From the NCBI RefSeq assembly GCF_000016545.1, contig NC_009437.1, positions 1,751,394-1,815,393 of the forward strand: DNA of 64,000 bases, in the 5' to 3' direction. The position numbers were made by a program, and so were the translations under genes. Positions 1-8,220 of the stretch are shown here, in pieces (position 1 is the first letter of the stretch; each line of letters starts with the position of its first letter). The DNA comes from Caldicellulosiruptor saccharolyticus DSM 8903 (lineage in GTDB: Bacteria > Bacillota > Thermoanaerobacteria > Caldicellulosiruptorales > Caldicellulosiruptoraceae). Under the pieces are notes generated by a model, which saw only the letters and a program-made list of their open reading frames with translations, did not search any database and was not told the origin of the DNA.

Positions 1-508
1 AATAGACTTTTCAGAAGCACAAGACCAAAAAGGTTTTGTAGTATTTGAAATAGAGAAAGAAAATTTTTGGTTTGAGTTTAAGCCTGTTGTTGTCAGGCCT
101 TTCTATCAGCTTGAAATTGATTTGTATGAAGCAAATGGTGATGTAGAGAAAATACTTATTTCAGAGATAGACAAAAAAATAAAGAGCTTAGAAGAAAACT
201 CATCTGCAAACGTGAAAGCATCAGTTGTAAAGCTTATAATAAGGACACAAAGTTTGCTAAAGGAAAGACTTAATTTGACCAAGGTAGAAGAGTATTTAAA
301 AGACATGTGTTTCATTTTAGCCCCGATTGAGATAGAGGTCACAGATGCCAAGAAAGATTTTAGGATTATCGAGGTTGATGAAAAGTCAGACCCTATTTTA
401 GCATTTGAAAGGTTTTTGTCTGCAAGCCCAAAATATAAAGATATAAAAAACAAAAATGAGGTAGTTGCGACATTTAAATCCTTGTTTGAAGAAGCACAAA
501 GTGACTAA
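1..508 (+). CDS. sbcD: SbcD-type DNA exonuclease, C-terminal part (5' end outside window)
   Basis: The reading frame is open from base 2 and ends at the TAA of 506-508, giving about 168 residues of a protein that starts upstream of the window. The visible part is charged and ends in a helical tail. It would be the C-terminal cap region of the Mre11/SbcD nuclease; the metal-binding phosphoesterase motifs would lie upstream, so identity rests mainly on the adjacent sbcC. SbcD and SbcC form an ATP-dependent nuclease complex that opens DNA hairpins and processes double-strand breaks. The next gene begins about 20 bp downstream, as expected for a coupled sbcDC operon. Confidence 0.75.
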   Translation, partial: IDFSEAQDQKGFVVFEIEKENFWFEFKPVVVRPFYQLEIDLYEANGDVEKILISEIDKKIKSLEENSSANVKASVVKLIIRTQSLLKERLNLTKVEEYLKDMCFILAPIEIEVTDAKKDFRIIEVDEKSDPILAFERFLSASPKYKDIKNKNEVVATFKSLFEEAQSD

Positions 509-529
509 AAAAAGTTGGGGGGTCAATTT

Positions 530-3103
530 TTGAGACCACTTTACTTAAAGATTGAAAACTTTAAATCTTATGGTGAAAATTTCAATGAGATTGACTTTAA
601 AAATATCAAGGTTGCGTGTATTGTAGGTAAGAATGGAAATGGGAAATCTTCTATTGCAGAGGCAATTACATGGGCACTTTTTGGTGAATTTGAGAGACTT
701 CAGACTGGCAGGCGTGGCAAAATCTCTGAAACAGAATATATAAACTCACATAAAGATTACATGCAGGTTGAGTTTGAGTTTGAGATAGATAAGTTTGTGT
801 ACAGGGTTGTGAGAAGGCTTGATAGAAGAGGGAAAAAATATCTTTCTCTTTTTATTAAAAAAAATGATGTGCTGATTCCAATTAGTGAAGCAAACTATAC
901 TCAGACACAAAACAGACTGGAAAGGATTTTAGGAATAGACTTTAATGTGTTTTTACACTCGGCATACCTTTCTCAGAAACGAACAGAAGACTTTTTGTTA
1001 TCATCACCAGAGGAAAGGCGTGAGATTTTAGCTAAGATTTTAAACCTCGGTGTATATGACAGGATAAATGAGCTTGCAAAGGAAAAGAAAAAAGAAAAAA
1101 AGATGATGCTTGATCTCAAAATCAAGGAAAGTGAAGAGAAGTTAAAACTTACTTCAGAAGAAGAGAGTATTAAAACATCTATTTTAGAGCTTGAAGAAAA
1201 ATCCAAAAAGATTACGGACGAATTAGATACCCTTAAGAATGAGCTAAATAATCTTGTATTTCAAAAATATGAAATAGAGCAGAATCTCAAGAGCATTGAA
1301 GAGAAGAAAAGAGAAAGAGAGGAAATTAGAAGAAAACATGAAAGTATAAAACAGAAGATTGAAGATAGCAAAAAAGAACTTACAAAGATAGAAGATGAGC
1401 TAAAAAGTGAGTCTGAAATAACTTTAAAAGCAAGGGAATATGAGATTCTTAAAAACAATTTAGAAGCTCTTGAAAAAGAGTATAATACTTTTGTGAAGCT
1501 TAAAAATGATATAGCACTTATTGAAAAAGAAATAAGTGGAAAGATAGAACAGAAAAAAATATTTGAAAAATCTGTGAAAGAGACTACTGAAAAGCTTAGC
1601 AGAGAGAACTCAGAGCTTTCTAAGTATGAAGAAGAGCTAAAAAAGTCAGAAATTGAGATTTCCAACGTTGAGAAAGAGCTTGAGAAAATTAAGGGACTGA
1701 AGCAAGAGTTGGAAGAAAAAAGGGATGAGATTACAAAAATTGAGAAGTTTTTAGAAGTAGTTGATAGTAAGCTTAAAGAACTTGCAACAAACTATAAGTT
1801 AATTGAGTCAAATAAAGGGAAATGTCCTGTATGTTTGCGGAGAATAGATGGCGATGAGGAAAAGGAGCATATTAAAAGAGAGATAGCATCTCAAGGGAAG
1901 GAGTACAAGGAAAAAAAGGAAAAATTAAATATAAAGCTATCAAGCCTTAAAAAGCAATATCAAGAGCTTGAAGAAAAGGTAAAACAAGAAGAGGTTTTAC
2001 GCACAAAAGAGAAGAAGCTTCATGGTGCATATGAAAATTTAAAGGCAAAGGTAGAACAAAAAAAGCAAAATATTAGAAACTTACAGGACTCAATTTTTAA
2101 CGACGAACAAAATATAAAGGCCTGTGAGCAGGAAGTAATAAAGCTTGAGCTGAGATTAAAAGATTTAAAGGATGATCTTAATAAGTTAAACTTTGATGAG
2201 GAAAATTACAATATTCTTCTACAAAAGGTAAAAGAGCTTGAGGTATATCAAAACTTGCTGAAAACAATAGAAATAAACAAGGTAAAGGCAGAGAACCTGA
2301 GAAATCATATTCTTGAGTACCAAAAGGAAGAAGATGAACTTTCAAAAAAGATTCAAGAGATAGACAGAGAGTTGTCAGATATGCTTTCTCAATCATCAGC
2401 CGAGAAACTTTCGAAGATTAAATCAGATATAAATAGTTGTGAGATAAAAATCAGTCGTCTTCAAGAAGATTTAAACTCTATCTTAAAAGAAATAGGGATT
2501 TTTGAGCAGAAACTCAGCCAAATCAAAGAAGCTAAAAAGAAACTGCTTGTACTTGAAAAAGAGATAGAAGAAATAAAAAAAGAGATAGAAATTTATGATA
2601 TCATCATTGACATAACTGGTCCTGATGGAATTAAAAATGAAATAATTGCAAACACCCTGCCACTTGTCAGGGATGAGGCAAACCGGCTTTTAAAACTTTT
2701 GACAAATGGAGCTTTTTCAATTGATTTTAAAACACAAAAGGAAATGGCTTCTGGTAAGACAATAGAAACACTCCAAATAGAGATTTCAGATAAAAATGGT
2801 ACAAGAAACTACGAACTTTTTTCAGGGGGCGAACTTTTCAGGATTAACTTTGCTATTCGGATAGCTCTTGCAAAGGTACTTTTAAAGAGAGCAGGTGCTT
2901 CGATTAGAATGTTAATCTTGGACGAGGGTTTTGGGTCACAGGATGAAGAAGGAAAAGACCACATAATAGAATGTTTAAATCAAATCAAGGACCAGTTTGA
3001 TACAATACTTGTAATAACCCATATTGAGGATTTGATGGACGCATTTGACCAGAAGATAATTGTTAAAAAAGATATAGAAGGATCTAAAATTTTTGTTGTA
3101 TAA
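530..3103 (+). CDS. sbcC: SbcC/Rad50-type ATPase of the SbcCD nuclease
   Basis: A protein of about 857 residues with the full SMC-like plan. The N-terminal Walker A (GKNGNGKSS) lies near residue 35, followed by a long charged coiled coil. A zinc-hook CPVC sits near residue 431, then a second coiled coil, the ABC signature (FSGGELFR) and Walker B with MLILDEGFGSQ near the C-terminus. It dimerises through the hook and drives SbcD nuclease action. I chose TTG at 530 because the G-rich run at 517-522 gives a Shine-Dalgarno site with normal spacing; an in-frame TTG at 515 overlaps that run and is less likely. Length is slightly below the 1000-residue E. coli protein but usual for Firmicutes. Confidence 0.93.
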   Translation: MRPLYLKIENFKSYGENFNEIDFKNIKVACIVGKNGNGKSSIAEAITWALFGEFERLQTGRRGKISETEYINSHKDYMQVEFEFEIDKFVYRVVRRLDRRGKKYLSLFIKKNDVLIPISEANYTQTQNRLERILGIDFNVFLHSAYLSQKRTEDFLLSSPEERREILAKILNLGVYDRINELAKEKKKEKKMMLDLKIKESEEKLKLTSEEESIKTSILELEEKSKKITDELDTLKNELNNLVFQKYEIEQNLKSIEEKKREREEIRRKHESIKQKIEDSKKELTKIEDELKSESEITLKAREYEILKNNLEALEKEYNTFVKLKNDIALIEKEISGKIEQKKIFEKSVKETTEKLSRENSELSKYEEELKKSEIEISNVEKELEKIKGLKQELEEKRDEITKIEKFLEVVDSKLKELATNYKLIESNKGKCPVCLRRIDGDEEKEHIKREIASQGKEYKEKKEKLNIKLSSLKKQYQELEEKVKQEEVLRTKEKKLHGAYENLKAKVEQKKQNIRNLQDSIFNDEQNIKACEQEVIKLELRLKDLKDDLNKLNFDEENYNILLQKVKELEVYQNLLKTIEINKVKAENLRNHILEYQKEEDELSKKIQEIDRELSDMLSQSSAEKLSKIKSDINSCEIKISRLQEDLNSILKEIGIFEQKLSQIKEAKKKLLVLEKEIEEIKKEIEIYDIIIDITGPDGIKNEIIANTLPLVRDEANRLLKLLTNGAFSIDFKTQKEMASGKTIETLQIEISDKNGTRNYELFSGGELFRINFAIRIALAKVLLKRAGASIRMLILDEGFGSQDEEGKDHIIECLNQIKDQFDTILVITHIEDLMDAFDQKIIVKKDIEGSKIFVV

Positions 3104-3156
3104 TATATGAGTATTTTTTAAATATTGAAGCTAAAAATGAGGAGGTAAACAAGAAT

Positions 3157-3498
3157 ATGGCAAAAAACAGGTTTCCAGGACTTGGTGGCGGTTTTAACAT
3201 AAATCAGCTTCAAAAACAGGCAAAAAAAATACAAGAGGAGATAGAAAAGCTACAAGAAGAGTTAAACCAAAGAGAAATTGAAGCTACTGCAGGTGGAGGT
3301 GCAGTGAAGGTTGTTATAAACGGCAAAAAAGAGATTAAAAGTATTGAGATTTCCCCAGAGGTTGTTGATCCAGATGACATTGAAACACTTCAGGATCTGA
3401 TAGTTGCATGTGTAAATGAGGCAATTAGAAAGGTTGAAAAAATGATAGAAGAAGAAATGCAAAAGGTAGCAGGTTTTGGGTTTACAGGTCTTTTTTGA
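3157..3498 (+). CDS. ebfC: YbaB/EbfC family nucleoid-associated protein
   Basis: A 113-residue protein with a Gly-rich N-terminus, an amphipathic helix rich in Lys/Glu/Gln (residues 13-45), the motif TAGGGAVKVVINGKKEI, and a C-terminal helix, which is the YbaB/EbfC pattern. These small dimers bind DNA and are usually encoded beside recR. AGGAGG lies at a good distance before ATG 3157. recR starts 17 bp downstream, so the two are almost certainly co-transcribed. The dnaX gene that often precedes this pair in Firmicutes is replaced here by sbcDC. Confidence 0.93.
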   Translation: MAKNRFPGLGGGFNINQLQKQAKKIQEEIEKLQEELNQREIEATAGGGAVKVVINGKKEIKSIEISPEVVDPDDIETLQDLIVACVNEAIRKVEKMIEEEMQKVAGFGFTGLF

Positions 3499-3515
3499 GA
3501 TGAGGTTGATATAAT

Positions 3516-4115
3516 ATGCAAGCAAAAGAAAATGCTATCTCAAAACTTATCCAGCAGCTTGAAAAACTGCCTGGCATAGGCCAAAAAACTGCACAGAGGC
3601 TTGCTTTTTATATAATTAATATGAAAAATGAAGATGTAAAAGCATTGGCAGAGGCAATCTTAAGTGCCAAAAATAGCACAAAATTGTGCAAAATATGTTG
3701 CAACTTTACAGAAGGTGATATTTGTCATATATGCAGTGACGATAAAAGAGACAGAAGCATAATTTGTGTTGTTGAGGAGCCTCAGGATGTTGTAGCCCTT
3801 GAAAAGGTAAAAGAATACAAGGGACTTTACCATGTACTGCATGGTGCAATATCACCGCTCAAAGGTAAATATCCTGAACAGCTGACAATTGATGTTCTTC
3901 TAAAAAGACTTGCTGATACTAATGTAAAAGAAGTAATAATTGCTACAAACCCGGATGTGGATGGTGAGGCAACAGCGTCATACTTGGCAAGACTTATAAA
4001 GCCAATGGGTATTAAAGTGACAAGAATTGCCCGTGGTATTCCGGTTGGCGGTGATATTGAATACGCAGATGAGGTAACAATTCTCAAAGCAATTGAAGGA
4101 AGAAAAGAGATTTAG
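3516..4115 (+). CDS. recR: Recombination mediator RecR
   Basis: A 199-residue protein of normal RecR length. It has an N-terminal helix-hairpin-helix ([19 protein letters not shown]), a four-Cys zinc finger (CKIC with CHIC, residues about 56-72) and a Toprim domain containing [12 protein letters not shown] and [14 protein letters not shown]. RecR works with RecO/RecF in loading RecA at gaps. It sits directly after ebfC and before a YaaL-like gene and bofA, the same order as recR-yaaL-bofA in Bacillus. Confidence 0.97.
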
Positions 4116-4181
4116 TGTTATATCAAAGCAAATATTGGTGCATAATATATAAAAGAAATATTTTTTAGGCAGTTTATAAAG

Positions 4182-4433
4182 ATGAATATGGAAGTTTTAA
4201 GCATTATCTCAAACCAAGTATCTGATGTAGAGTTGCTTTTGCAGATTAAAAACCAAAAAGAAAAGGATTATGAGTACTTACTCAGATACGTAAAAGGACT
4301 TTTAGAAGGCGCAAATACTCTTTTTAACTACTCTTCAGACCAAGATTTGATTGAGATTGCCATCTATCAACAGATACTTGCTGAAAAGTGGCTAAACTAC
4401 TTGTATAAACTACTAAAAAAGAACCCTCAGTAA
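4182..4433 (+). CDS. YaaL-like DUF2508 protein
   Basis: An 83-residue helical protein without membrane segments. The central part (GANTLFNYSSDQDLIEIAIY) and the following AEKWLNYLYKLLKK resemble the DUF2508/YaaL family, whose function is unknown. The position after recR and before bofA matches Bacillus yaaL and supports the call. The stop codon lies inside a strong terminator hairpin, so the recR transcript probably ends here. The ribosome site before ATG 4182 is weak, and ATG 4188 is an alternative start. Confidence 0.7.
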   Translation: MNMEVLSIISNQVSDVELLLQIKNQKEKDYEYLLRYVKGLLEGANTLFNYSSDQDLIEIAIYQQILAEKWLNYLYKLLKKNPQ

Positions 4434-4455
4434 AAAAGAGGGTTCTTTTTATTTT
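4420..4455 (+). terminator. Rho-independent terminator after the yaaL-like gene
   Basis: A 9-bp perfect stem (4420-4428 with 4438-4446) with an A-rich loop is followed by a T-rich run. The stop codon of the upstream gene is in the loop, so coding sequence and terminator overlap. Confidence 0.88.
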
Positions 4456-4514
4456 TGGTTTTACATAAAATAGATTAAAGAAACTATTTCTTAAGGAAGA
4501 TATTAAATTGCAAG

Positions 4515-4700
4515 ATGAAAATATTGGATTTTCTAATTAGATTTTTGTTCACTTGCTGTTTTATTGTGCTTTTTAATTTCTTATTTGAACCATACGGACT
4601 TCACATTGGGTTTAACATTGTAAACCTTGCAGTTGGTACATTAATAGGATTTCCCGGTTTTGCCTTGCTTTTTATTCTGGCCTTTCTTTTTTGGAAATAG
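4515..4700 (+). CDS. bofA: BofA-like small membrane protein
   Basis: A 61-residue hydrophobic protein with two predicted membrane segments (residues about 4-25 and 33-59). The second contains NIVNLAVGTLIGFPGFALL, which fits the BofA family pattern of Asn-Gly and a late Gly-x-Pro-Gly. In Bacillus, BofA inhibits SpoIVFB processing of pro-sigma-K in the forespore membrane. The context recR-yaaL-bofA is the classical one. The last 60 bases overlap the 3' end of a gene on the opposite strand. No strong ribosome site is next to ATG 4515; AAGGAAG lies about 14 bases upstream. Confidence 0.7.
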   Translation: MKILDFLIRFLFTCCFIVLFNFLFEPYGLHIGFNIVNLAVGTLIGFPGFALLFILAFLFWK

Positions 4701-5246
4701 AGAGTATTCAGGAAGTTTAACTATTCCCTTTGTCTCGAGGATTCCAATGACATAGCCTAAGAATGAGGCTACCGGCAAAAAAGCCGCTACTATCCAGTAT
4801 GAAATTACAATTGGAGATTTTGAATGCATATTTTTAGCAATCTCATCTGCGTAGGAGAAAATTCCAATAAATGGTGAGTTCCAGAGCCTGTATACTACAT
4901 TCAGCCAGTGTGTTTTAAGAAGACCTTTGTCATTTAAAGACACATTTTTAGAGGCAAGGTAAGCAAAAACTATACTTGGAATAGTAGAGATGATAATTGA
5001 TAGTGTAGCAGCACTTAAAGGCAGAGCATCTCTTTTCTTTGCATGATATCTTCCACTTGAGAAGTTTCCATACAAATACAATATAGAGATAACAATTCCG
5101 CTAATCAATTGGGAAATAGTTCCTCTAAAAAGCGAGAAATATAGGTACATAAATGCGATAAAGATGACTGTTGTTAAAAAATGGTTTTTAAGAATATGTA
5201 AACCGTAGAGAATAACCTTTTTTGTATTCATTTTATTTATTAACAA
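4641..5246 (-). CDS. Hypothetical multi-pass membrane protein
   Basis: About 201 residues with four to five hydrophobic segments (roughly residues 20-40, 44-62, 75-98, 125-140 and 145-170) and a strongly basic, Gln/Lys-rich C-terminal tail. I do not recognise the family. AAAGGAGG lies upstream, but only 2 bases before TTG 5246 and 17 before ATG 5231, so the start is uncertain. It converges on and overlaps bofA by 60 bases. Its promoter region is shared with the divergent epimerase gene. Confidence 0.75.
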   Translation of the reverse strand: MLINKMNTKKVILYGLHILKNHFLTTVIFIAFMYLYFSLFRGTISQLISGIVISILYLYGNFSSGRYHAKKRDALPLSAATLSIIISTIPSIVFAYLASKNVSLNDKGLLKTHWLNVVYRLWNSPFIGIFSYADEIAKNMHSKSPIVISYWIVAAFLPVASFLGYVIGILETKGIVKLPEYSLFPKKKGQNKKQGKTGKSY

Positions 5247-5275
5247 AGCCTCCTTTGAAATTTCTCATCTCTAAT

Positions 5276-5281
5276 ATTATA
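5276..5281 (-). promoter_or_regulatory. Extended -10 element for the membrane-protein gene
   Basis: On the minus strand this reads TGATATAAT, a TGn-extended TATAAT. The -35 match is poor, as is common for extended -10 promoters. It lies 30-45 bases upstream of the candidate starts. Confidence 0.5.
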
Positions 5282-5288
5282 TCAGAGT

Positions 5289-5317
5289 TTGCAATTAAGT
5301 TAAATTAGAGATATACT
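5289..5317 (+). promoter_or_regulatory. Sigma-A promoter for the epimerase gene
   Basis: TTGCAA at 5289-5294 and TATACT at 5312-5317 are separated by exactly 17 bases. The predicted start lies about 30 bases before TTG 5355, with GGAG in between. The site overlaps the divergent promoter region of the membrane-protein gene. Confidence 0.6.
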
Positions 5318-5354
5318 TTTTTTATGATTTTTTTGAAAAGGAGTGTAAAGTCTA

Positions 5355-6272
5355 TTGGCTGTACTTGTGACAGGTGGTGCAGGCTTTATTGGCTCACATA
5401 TTGTAGACAAGCTAATTGAGAAGAACTATGATGTGTGTGTTGTCGATAACCTGAGTGCAGGGAATCTCAAAAATATAAATCCAAAAGCCAAATTTTATAA
5501 ACTTGACATTCGAGATAACTTAGAAGATATATTTAAGGAGAACAAAATTGAATATTGTATTCATCAGGCAGCACAGGTAAGTGTGACAAAGTCAATGGAA
5601 GACCCAATTTTGGACTGTAGCGTGAATATTTTGGGTACACTGAATTTATTGAGTTTTTGCGCAAAGTACGAGATAAAAAAGTTTATCTATGCTTCATCAG
5701 CTGCAGTCTATGGAGAGCCTCAGTATCTTCCTATAGATGAAAGTCACCCAAAAAATCCGATGTCATTTTACGGAATATCTAAGCTCACGGCAGAAAAGTA
5801 TATAGAAAGATTTGCACAAAGTCATGGCTTTGAGTACGTTATTTTCAGATATTCAAATGTCTATGGACCAAGACAAGATCCATTTGGAGAAGGTGGAGTT
5901 ATTTCAATATTTTGTGAAAGAATGCAAAATAACAAAGATGTTACGATTTTTGGTGATGGCAATCAAACTCGAGATTTTATATTTGTAGAAGATGTTGCTG
6001 AAGCAAATTATCTTGCACTTCAAAATCCGATAAAAGGTACATTTAATTTGAGTACAAATACAAGAGTTTCTATAAATGAGCTATTTGGAATAATTTCAGG
6101 CTTGACAGGATATCAAAAAAGCGCTGTATATACGCAAAAAAGACCAGGGGATATTCAACACAGCACGCTTGACAACAGTTTACTAAAAAGTCTGCTTTCA
6201 TGGAGTCCAAAATATTCGTTAAAAGAAGGGCTTACAAAAACCATTGAATATTTTAAAAATAGAACTGTTTAG
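5355..6272 (+). CDS. NAD-dependent epimerase/dehydratase (UDP-glucose 4-epimerase type)
   Basis: A 305-residue extended SDR enzyme. It has a Rossmann motif GGAGFIGSHIV at residues 7-17, an aspartate after beta-2 (VVDNLSAG), a catalytic Ser region ASSAAVYGEP, and the Tyr-x-x-x-Lys pair in FYGISKLTAEKY. This points to a nucleotide-sugar 4-epimerase or a related dehydratase that feeds polysaccharide synthesis; the exact sugar cannot be read from sequence. TTG 5355 follows AAAGGAG at good spacing. It is probably functionally linked to galU, 0.9 kb downstream, which makes UDP-glucose, but two small genes separate them. Confidence 0.88.
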   Translation: MAVLVTGGAGFIGSHIVDKLIEKNYDVCVVDNLSAGNLKNINPKAKFYKLDIRDNLEDIFKENKIEYCIHQAAQVSVTKSMEDPILDCSVNILGTLNLLSFCAKYEIKKFIYASSAAVYGEPQYLPIDESHPKNPMSFYGISKLTAEKYIERFAQSHGFEYVIFRYSNVYGPRQDPFGEGGVISIFCERMQNNKDVTIFGDGNQTRDFIFVEDVAEANYLALQNPIKGTFNLSTNTRVSINELFGIISGLTGYQKSAVYTQKRPGDIQHSTLDNSLLKSLLSWSPKYSLKEGLTKTIEYFKNRTV

Positions 6273-6344
6273 CAAAGGATAAATATGGGTATCATTATAT
6301 TGTTAAAAAAACAAAACCATCTTTAGAAAAGGGGTAGTTTTGAG

Positions 6345-6662
6345 ATGATAAAAAGAGGCTTTAGATATCAAACAGGTGAGATTGAAGAGATTGCAAAGCT
6401 TTTGAAAGAAGGCAATATTCCTGAGGTTGACATTGACTTTGAGAGGGAGATTGAAGAGGTTATATCTGACCTAAAAGTGTACGGATTTGAGGTTGCCAAA
6501 GAAAATAGCTATGATTACGATGCAGTTAATAAGATAGAACATCCAGATTTTATGTTCAGGTTAAAGTTGATTGACAAGGCTACTGGTAAGACCTGCTTTG
6601 TAGACTTTTACGAAGGGCCAAAGGATGAGAATGATGGTTATGATGAGATTTGGTGGGGATAA
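6345..6662 (+). CDS. Hypothetical acidic protein
   Basis: A 105-residue protein with many Glu/Asp, no signal peptide and no membrane segment. I do not recognise a family. The C-terminal half (FMFRLKLIDKATGKTCFVDFYEGP) looks like a small beta-rich domain and the extreme C-terminus is aromatic and acidic (DEIWWG). AAAAGGGG precedes ATG 6345 at good distance. It stands alone between the epimerase and a DUF1292 gene that has its own promoter. Confidence 0.8.
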   Translation: MIKRGFRYQTGEIEEIAKLLKEGNIPEVDIDFEREIEEVISDLKVYGFEVAKENSYDYDAVNKIEHPDFMFRLKLIDKATGKTCFVDFYEGPKDENDGYDEIWWG

Positions 6663-6684
6663 TATAGTGTAGGTGAATTTCATG

Positions 6685-6713
6685 TTGACATGTGCCAATT
6701 TTTATACTACAAT
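6685..6713 (+). promoter_or_regulatory. Sigma-A promoter for the DUF1292 gene
   Basis: A perfect TTGACA (6685-6690), 17 bases, then TACAAT (6708-6713). The expected start is about 25 bases upstream of ATG 6744, with AAGAGGTG between. Confidence 0.72.
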
Positions 6714-6743
6714 AGTTTATATTTAGAAAAGAGGTGAAATTTT

Positions 6744-7046
6744 ATGGATATGTTTGCAGACAATGTTGTAACATTAGTAGATGAGGAAGGAAGAGAGATA
6801 TCATTTGAAATGCTCGATAAGGTCAATTACAATGGTAATGACTATATAGTCCTTCTTCCTTTAGAAGAGATTGAAAAGGAAGACGAAGAGGCAGAGGTCA
6901 TCATACTGCGAATTGAAGATAGAGACGGAGAAGAGGTCTATGTTGGTGTAGAAGATGAGGAGGAGCTTGAAAACGTATTTGAAATCTTCCAGTCCCGCTT
7001 TGACGATGAAGACTTTGACATGTATGATGAAGAAGATGAAGAATAA
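6744..7046 (+). CDS. DUF1292 family acidic protein
   Basis: A 100-residue, very acidic protein with the DUF1292 (YrzB-like) plan: an N-terminal NVVTLVDEEGREISFE, the central YIVLLPLE strand and ILRIEDRDGEEVYVGVEDEEE. The C-terminus is a run of Asp/Glu. Function is unknown. It is monocistronic, with its own promoter and a strong terminator directly after the stop. Confidence 0.85.
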   Translation: MDMFADNVVTLVDEEGREISFEMLDKVNYNGNDYIVLLPLEEIEKEDEEAEVIILRIEDRDGEEVYVGVEDEEELENVFEIFQSRFDDEDFDMYDEEDEE

Positions 7047-7056
7047 GTAGAAAAAT

Positions 7057-7098
7057 AAAGCACGGCCAATTTATTTTATGGTCGTGCTTTATTTTTTT
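7057..7098 (+). terminator. Rho-independent terminator after the DUF1292 gene
   Basis: A 12-bp stem (7057-7068 with 7079-7090, one G-T pair) is followed by ATTTTTTT. An apparent upstream extension of the galU frame starts inside this hairpin and is therefore not coding. Confidence 0.93.
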
Positions 7099-7108
7099 GC
7101 TGTAAATT

Positions 7109-7118
7109 ATGGTATAAT
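7109..7118 (+). promoter_or_regulatory. Extended -10 promoter for galU
   Basis: TGGTATAAT (TG at 7110-7111, TATAAT at 7113-7118) follows the previous terminator and lies 62 bases before galU ATG 7180. No good -35 is visible, which is consistent with an extended -10 promoter. Confidence 0.55.
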
Positions 7119-7179
7119 AATAACTAAAAAGTTTAAAATTTTATTCTCCACAAAGAATTTAAAGAGGGTGGCAAGAAAA

Positions 7180-8088
7180 ATGAAAAAGCTTATAAAGAAA
7201 GCAATCATTCCTGCGGCAGGACTTGGGACAAGATTTTTGCCTGCAACAAAGGCCCAGCCCAAAGAGATGCTTCCTATTGTTGACAAGCCTACAATACAGT
7301 ATATAGTTGAAGAAGCGTTAGAATCGGGAATAGAGAGCATTTTAATAGTCACAGGACGCGGCAAAAGAGCTATAGAAGACCATTTTGACAAGTCATTTGA
7401 GCTTGAGGTTGCTCTTGAGAACAAAAAGGACTTTGATAGCCTTCAGATGATAAGAAAGATTGCTGACTACAATGTGCATTATATCCGTCAAAAAGAGCCA
7501 AGGGGTTTGGGTGATGCTGTTTACTGTGCAAGACTTTTTATTGACAATGAACCTTTTGCTGTACTTTTAGGTGATGACATAATTATATCGGACAAGCCTT
7601 GTTTAAAACAGCTAATTGAGGTGTACGAAGAGTACAGGACAACAATTTTGGGTGTTCAAAAGGTACCAGAAGAAGATGTTAGCAAATACGGAATTGTTGC
7701 AGGAAAGCAGATTGAAGATAGAATTTACAAGGTAAAAGACCTTGTTGAGAAGCCAAAGAAGGAAGAATCACCTTCAAATATTGCTGTTTTGGGAAGGTAC
7801 ATAATCACACCAGAGATTTTAAACATATTGGAACACACAAAAGAAGGAATTGGAGGAGAGATTCAGCTTACTGATGCCTTAAGAGAGCTTTCAAAGAAAG
7901 AGGCTATGTACGCCTATGAGTTTGAAGGAAAAAGATATGATGTTGGGAACAAGCTTGGGTTCTTGCAGGCAACAGTTGAGATTGCACTTTCAAGAGAAGA
8001 TATCGGAAAAGATTTTTATAACTATCTTGTCACAATTGTAAATGCTAAAGATTATAAAGAAAAATTAAGTCAATTAGAAAAGATTTAA
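7180..8088 (+). CDS. galU: UTP-glucose-1-phosphate uridylyltransferase
   Basis: A 302-residue nucleotidyltransferase that makes UDP-glucose from UTP and glucose-1-phosphate. The signature AIIPAAGLGTRFLPATKAQPKE is at residues 8-29, the metal-binding segment LLGDDII near residue 130, and VEKP with the GRYI region follow. Length is typical of bacterial GalU. I chose ATG 7180, preceded by GAGGGTGG; the open frame continues upstream into the terminator of the previous gene, so earlier starts are ruled out. UDP-glucose supplies cell-wall and exopolysaccharide synthesis and the epimerase encoded nearby. Confidence 0.95.
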   Translation: MKKLIKKAIIPAAGLGTRFLPATKAQPKEMLPIVDKPTIQYIVEEALESGIESILIVTGRGKRAIEDHFDKSFELEVALENKKDFDSLQMIRKIADYNVHYIRQKEPRGLGDAVYCARLFIDNEPFAVLLGDDIIISDKPCLKQLIEVYEEYRTTILGVQKVPEEDVSKYGIVAGKQIEDRIYKVKDLVEKPKKEESPSNIAVLGRYIITPEILNILEHTKEGIGGEIQLTDALRELSKKEAMYAYEFEGKRYDVGNKLGFLQATVEIALSREDIGKDFYNYLVTIVNAKDYKEKLSQLEKI

Positions 8089-8101
8089 AACCTTTTTCCT
8101 G

Positions 8102-8127
8102 GCCACTTTCAAAAAGTGGCTTTTTTG
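8102..8127 (+). terminator. Rho-independent terminator after galU
   Basis: An 8-bp stem (8102-8109 with 8113-8120) with a tight loop is followed by TTTTTT. It separates galU from the fatty-acid operon. Confidence 0.92.
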
Positions 8128-8130
8128 TTA

Positions 8131-8159
8131 TTGAAAATTAAGTCATATTTTTATATAAT
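8131..8159 (+). promoter_or_regulatory. Sigma-A promoter of the fapR-plsX-fab operon
   Basis: TTGAAA (8131-8136), 17 bases, TATAAT (8154-8159), a near-consensus promoter right after the galU terminator. Transcription should begin near 8166, just before the FapR-like operator. Confidence 0.82.
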
Positions 8160-8173
8160 ATTGGCATAAGAAT

Positions 8174-8190
8174 TTAATACCTGATATTAA
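8174..8190 (+). promoter_or_regulatory. FapR operator
   Basis: The 17-base sequence TTAATACCTGATATTAA is an inverted repeat (TTAATA/TATTAA). It differs from the FapR operator core TTAGTACCTGATACTAA known in Bacillus by one base per half-site. It lies between the predicted transcription start and the fapR start codon, where a bound repressor would block transcription. Malonyl-CoA would be the inducer, as in Bacillus (family knowledge). Confidence 0.85.
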
Positions 8191-8220
8191 TATCAAATAT
8201 TAAATCATGGTGATAAAAAT

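Noticed and set aside
7078-7179. Upstream extension of the galU frame
   Set aside because: It begins inside the terminator of the DUF1292 gene and contains the galU promoter; ATG 7180 has a good ribosome site.
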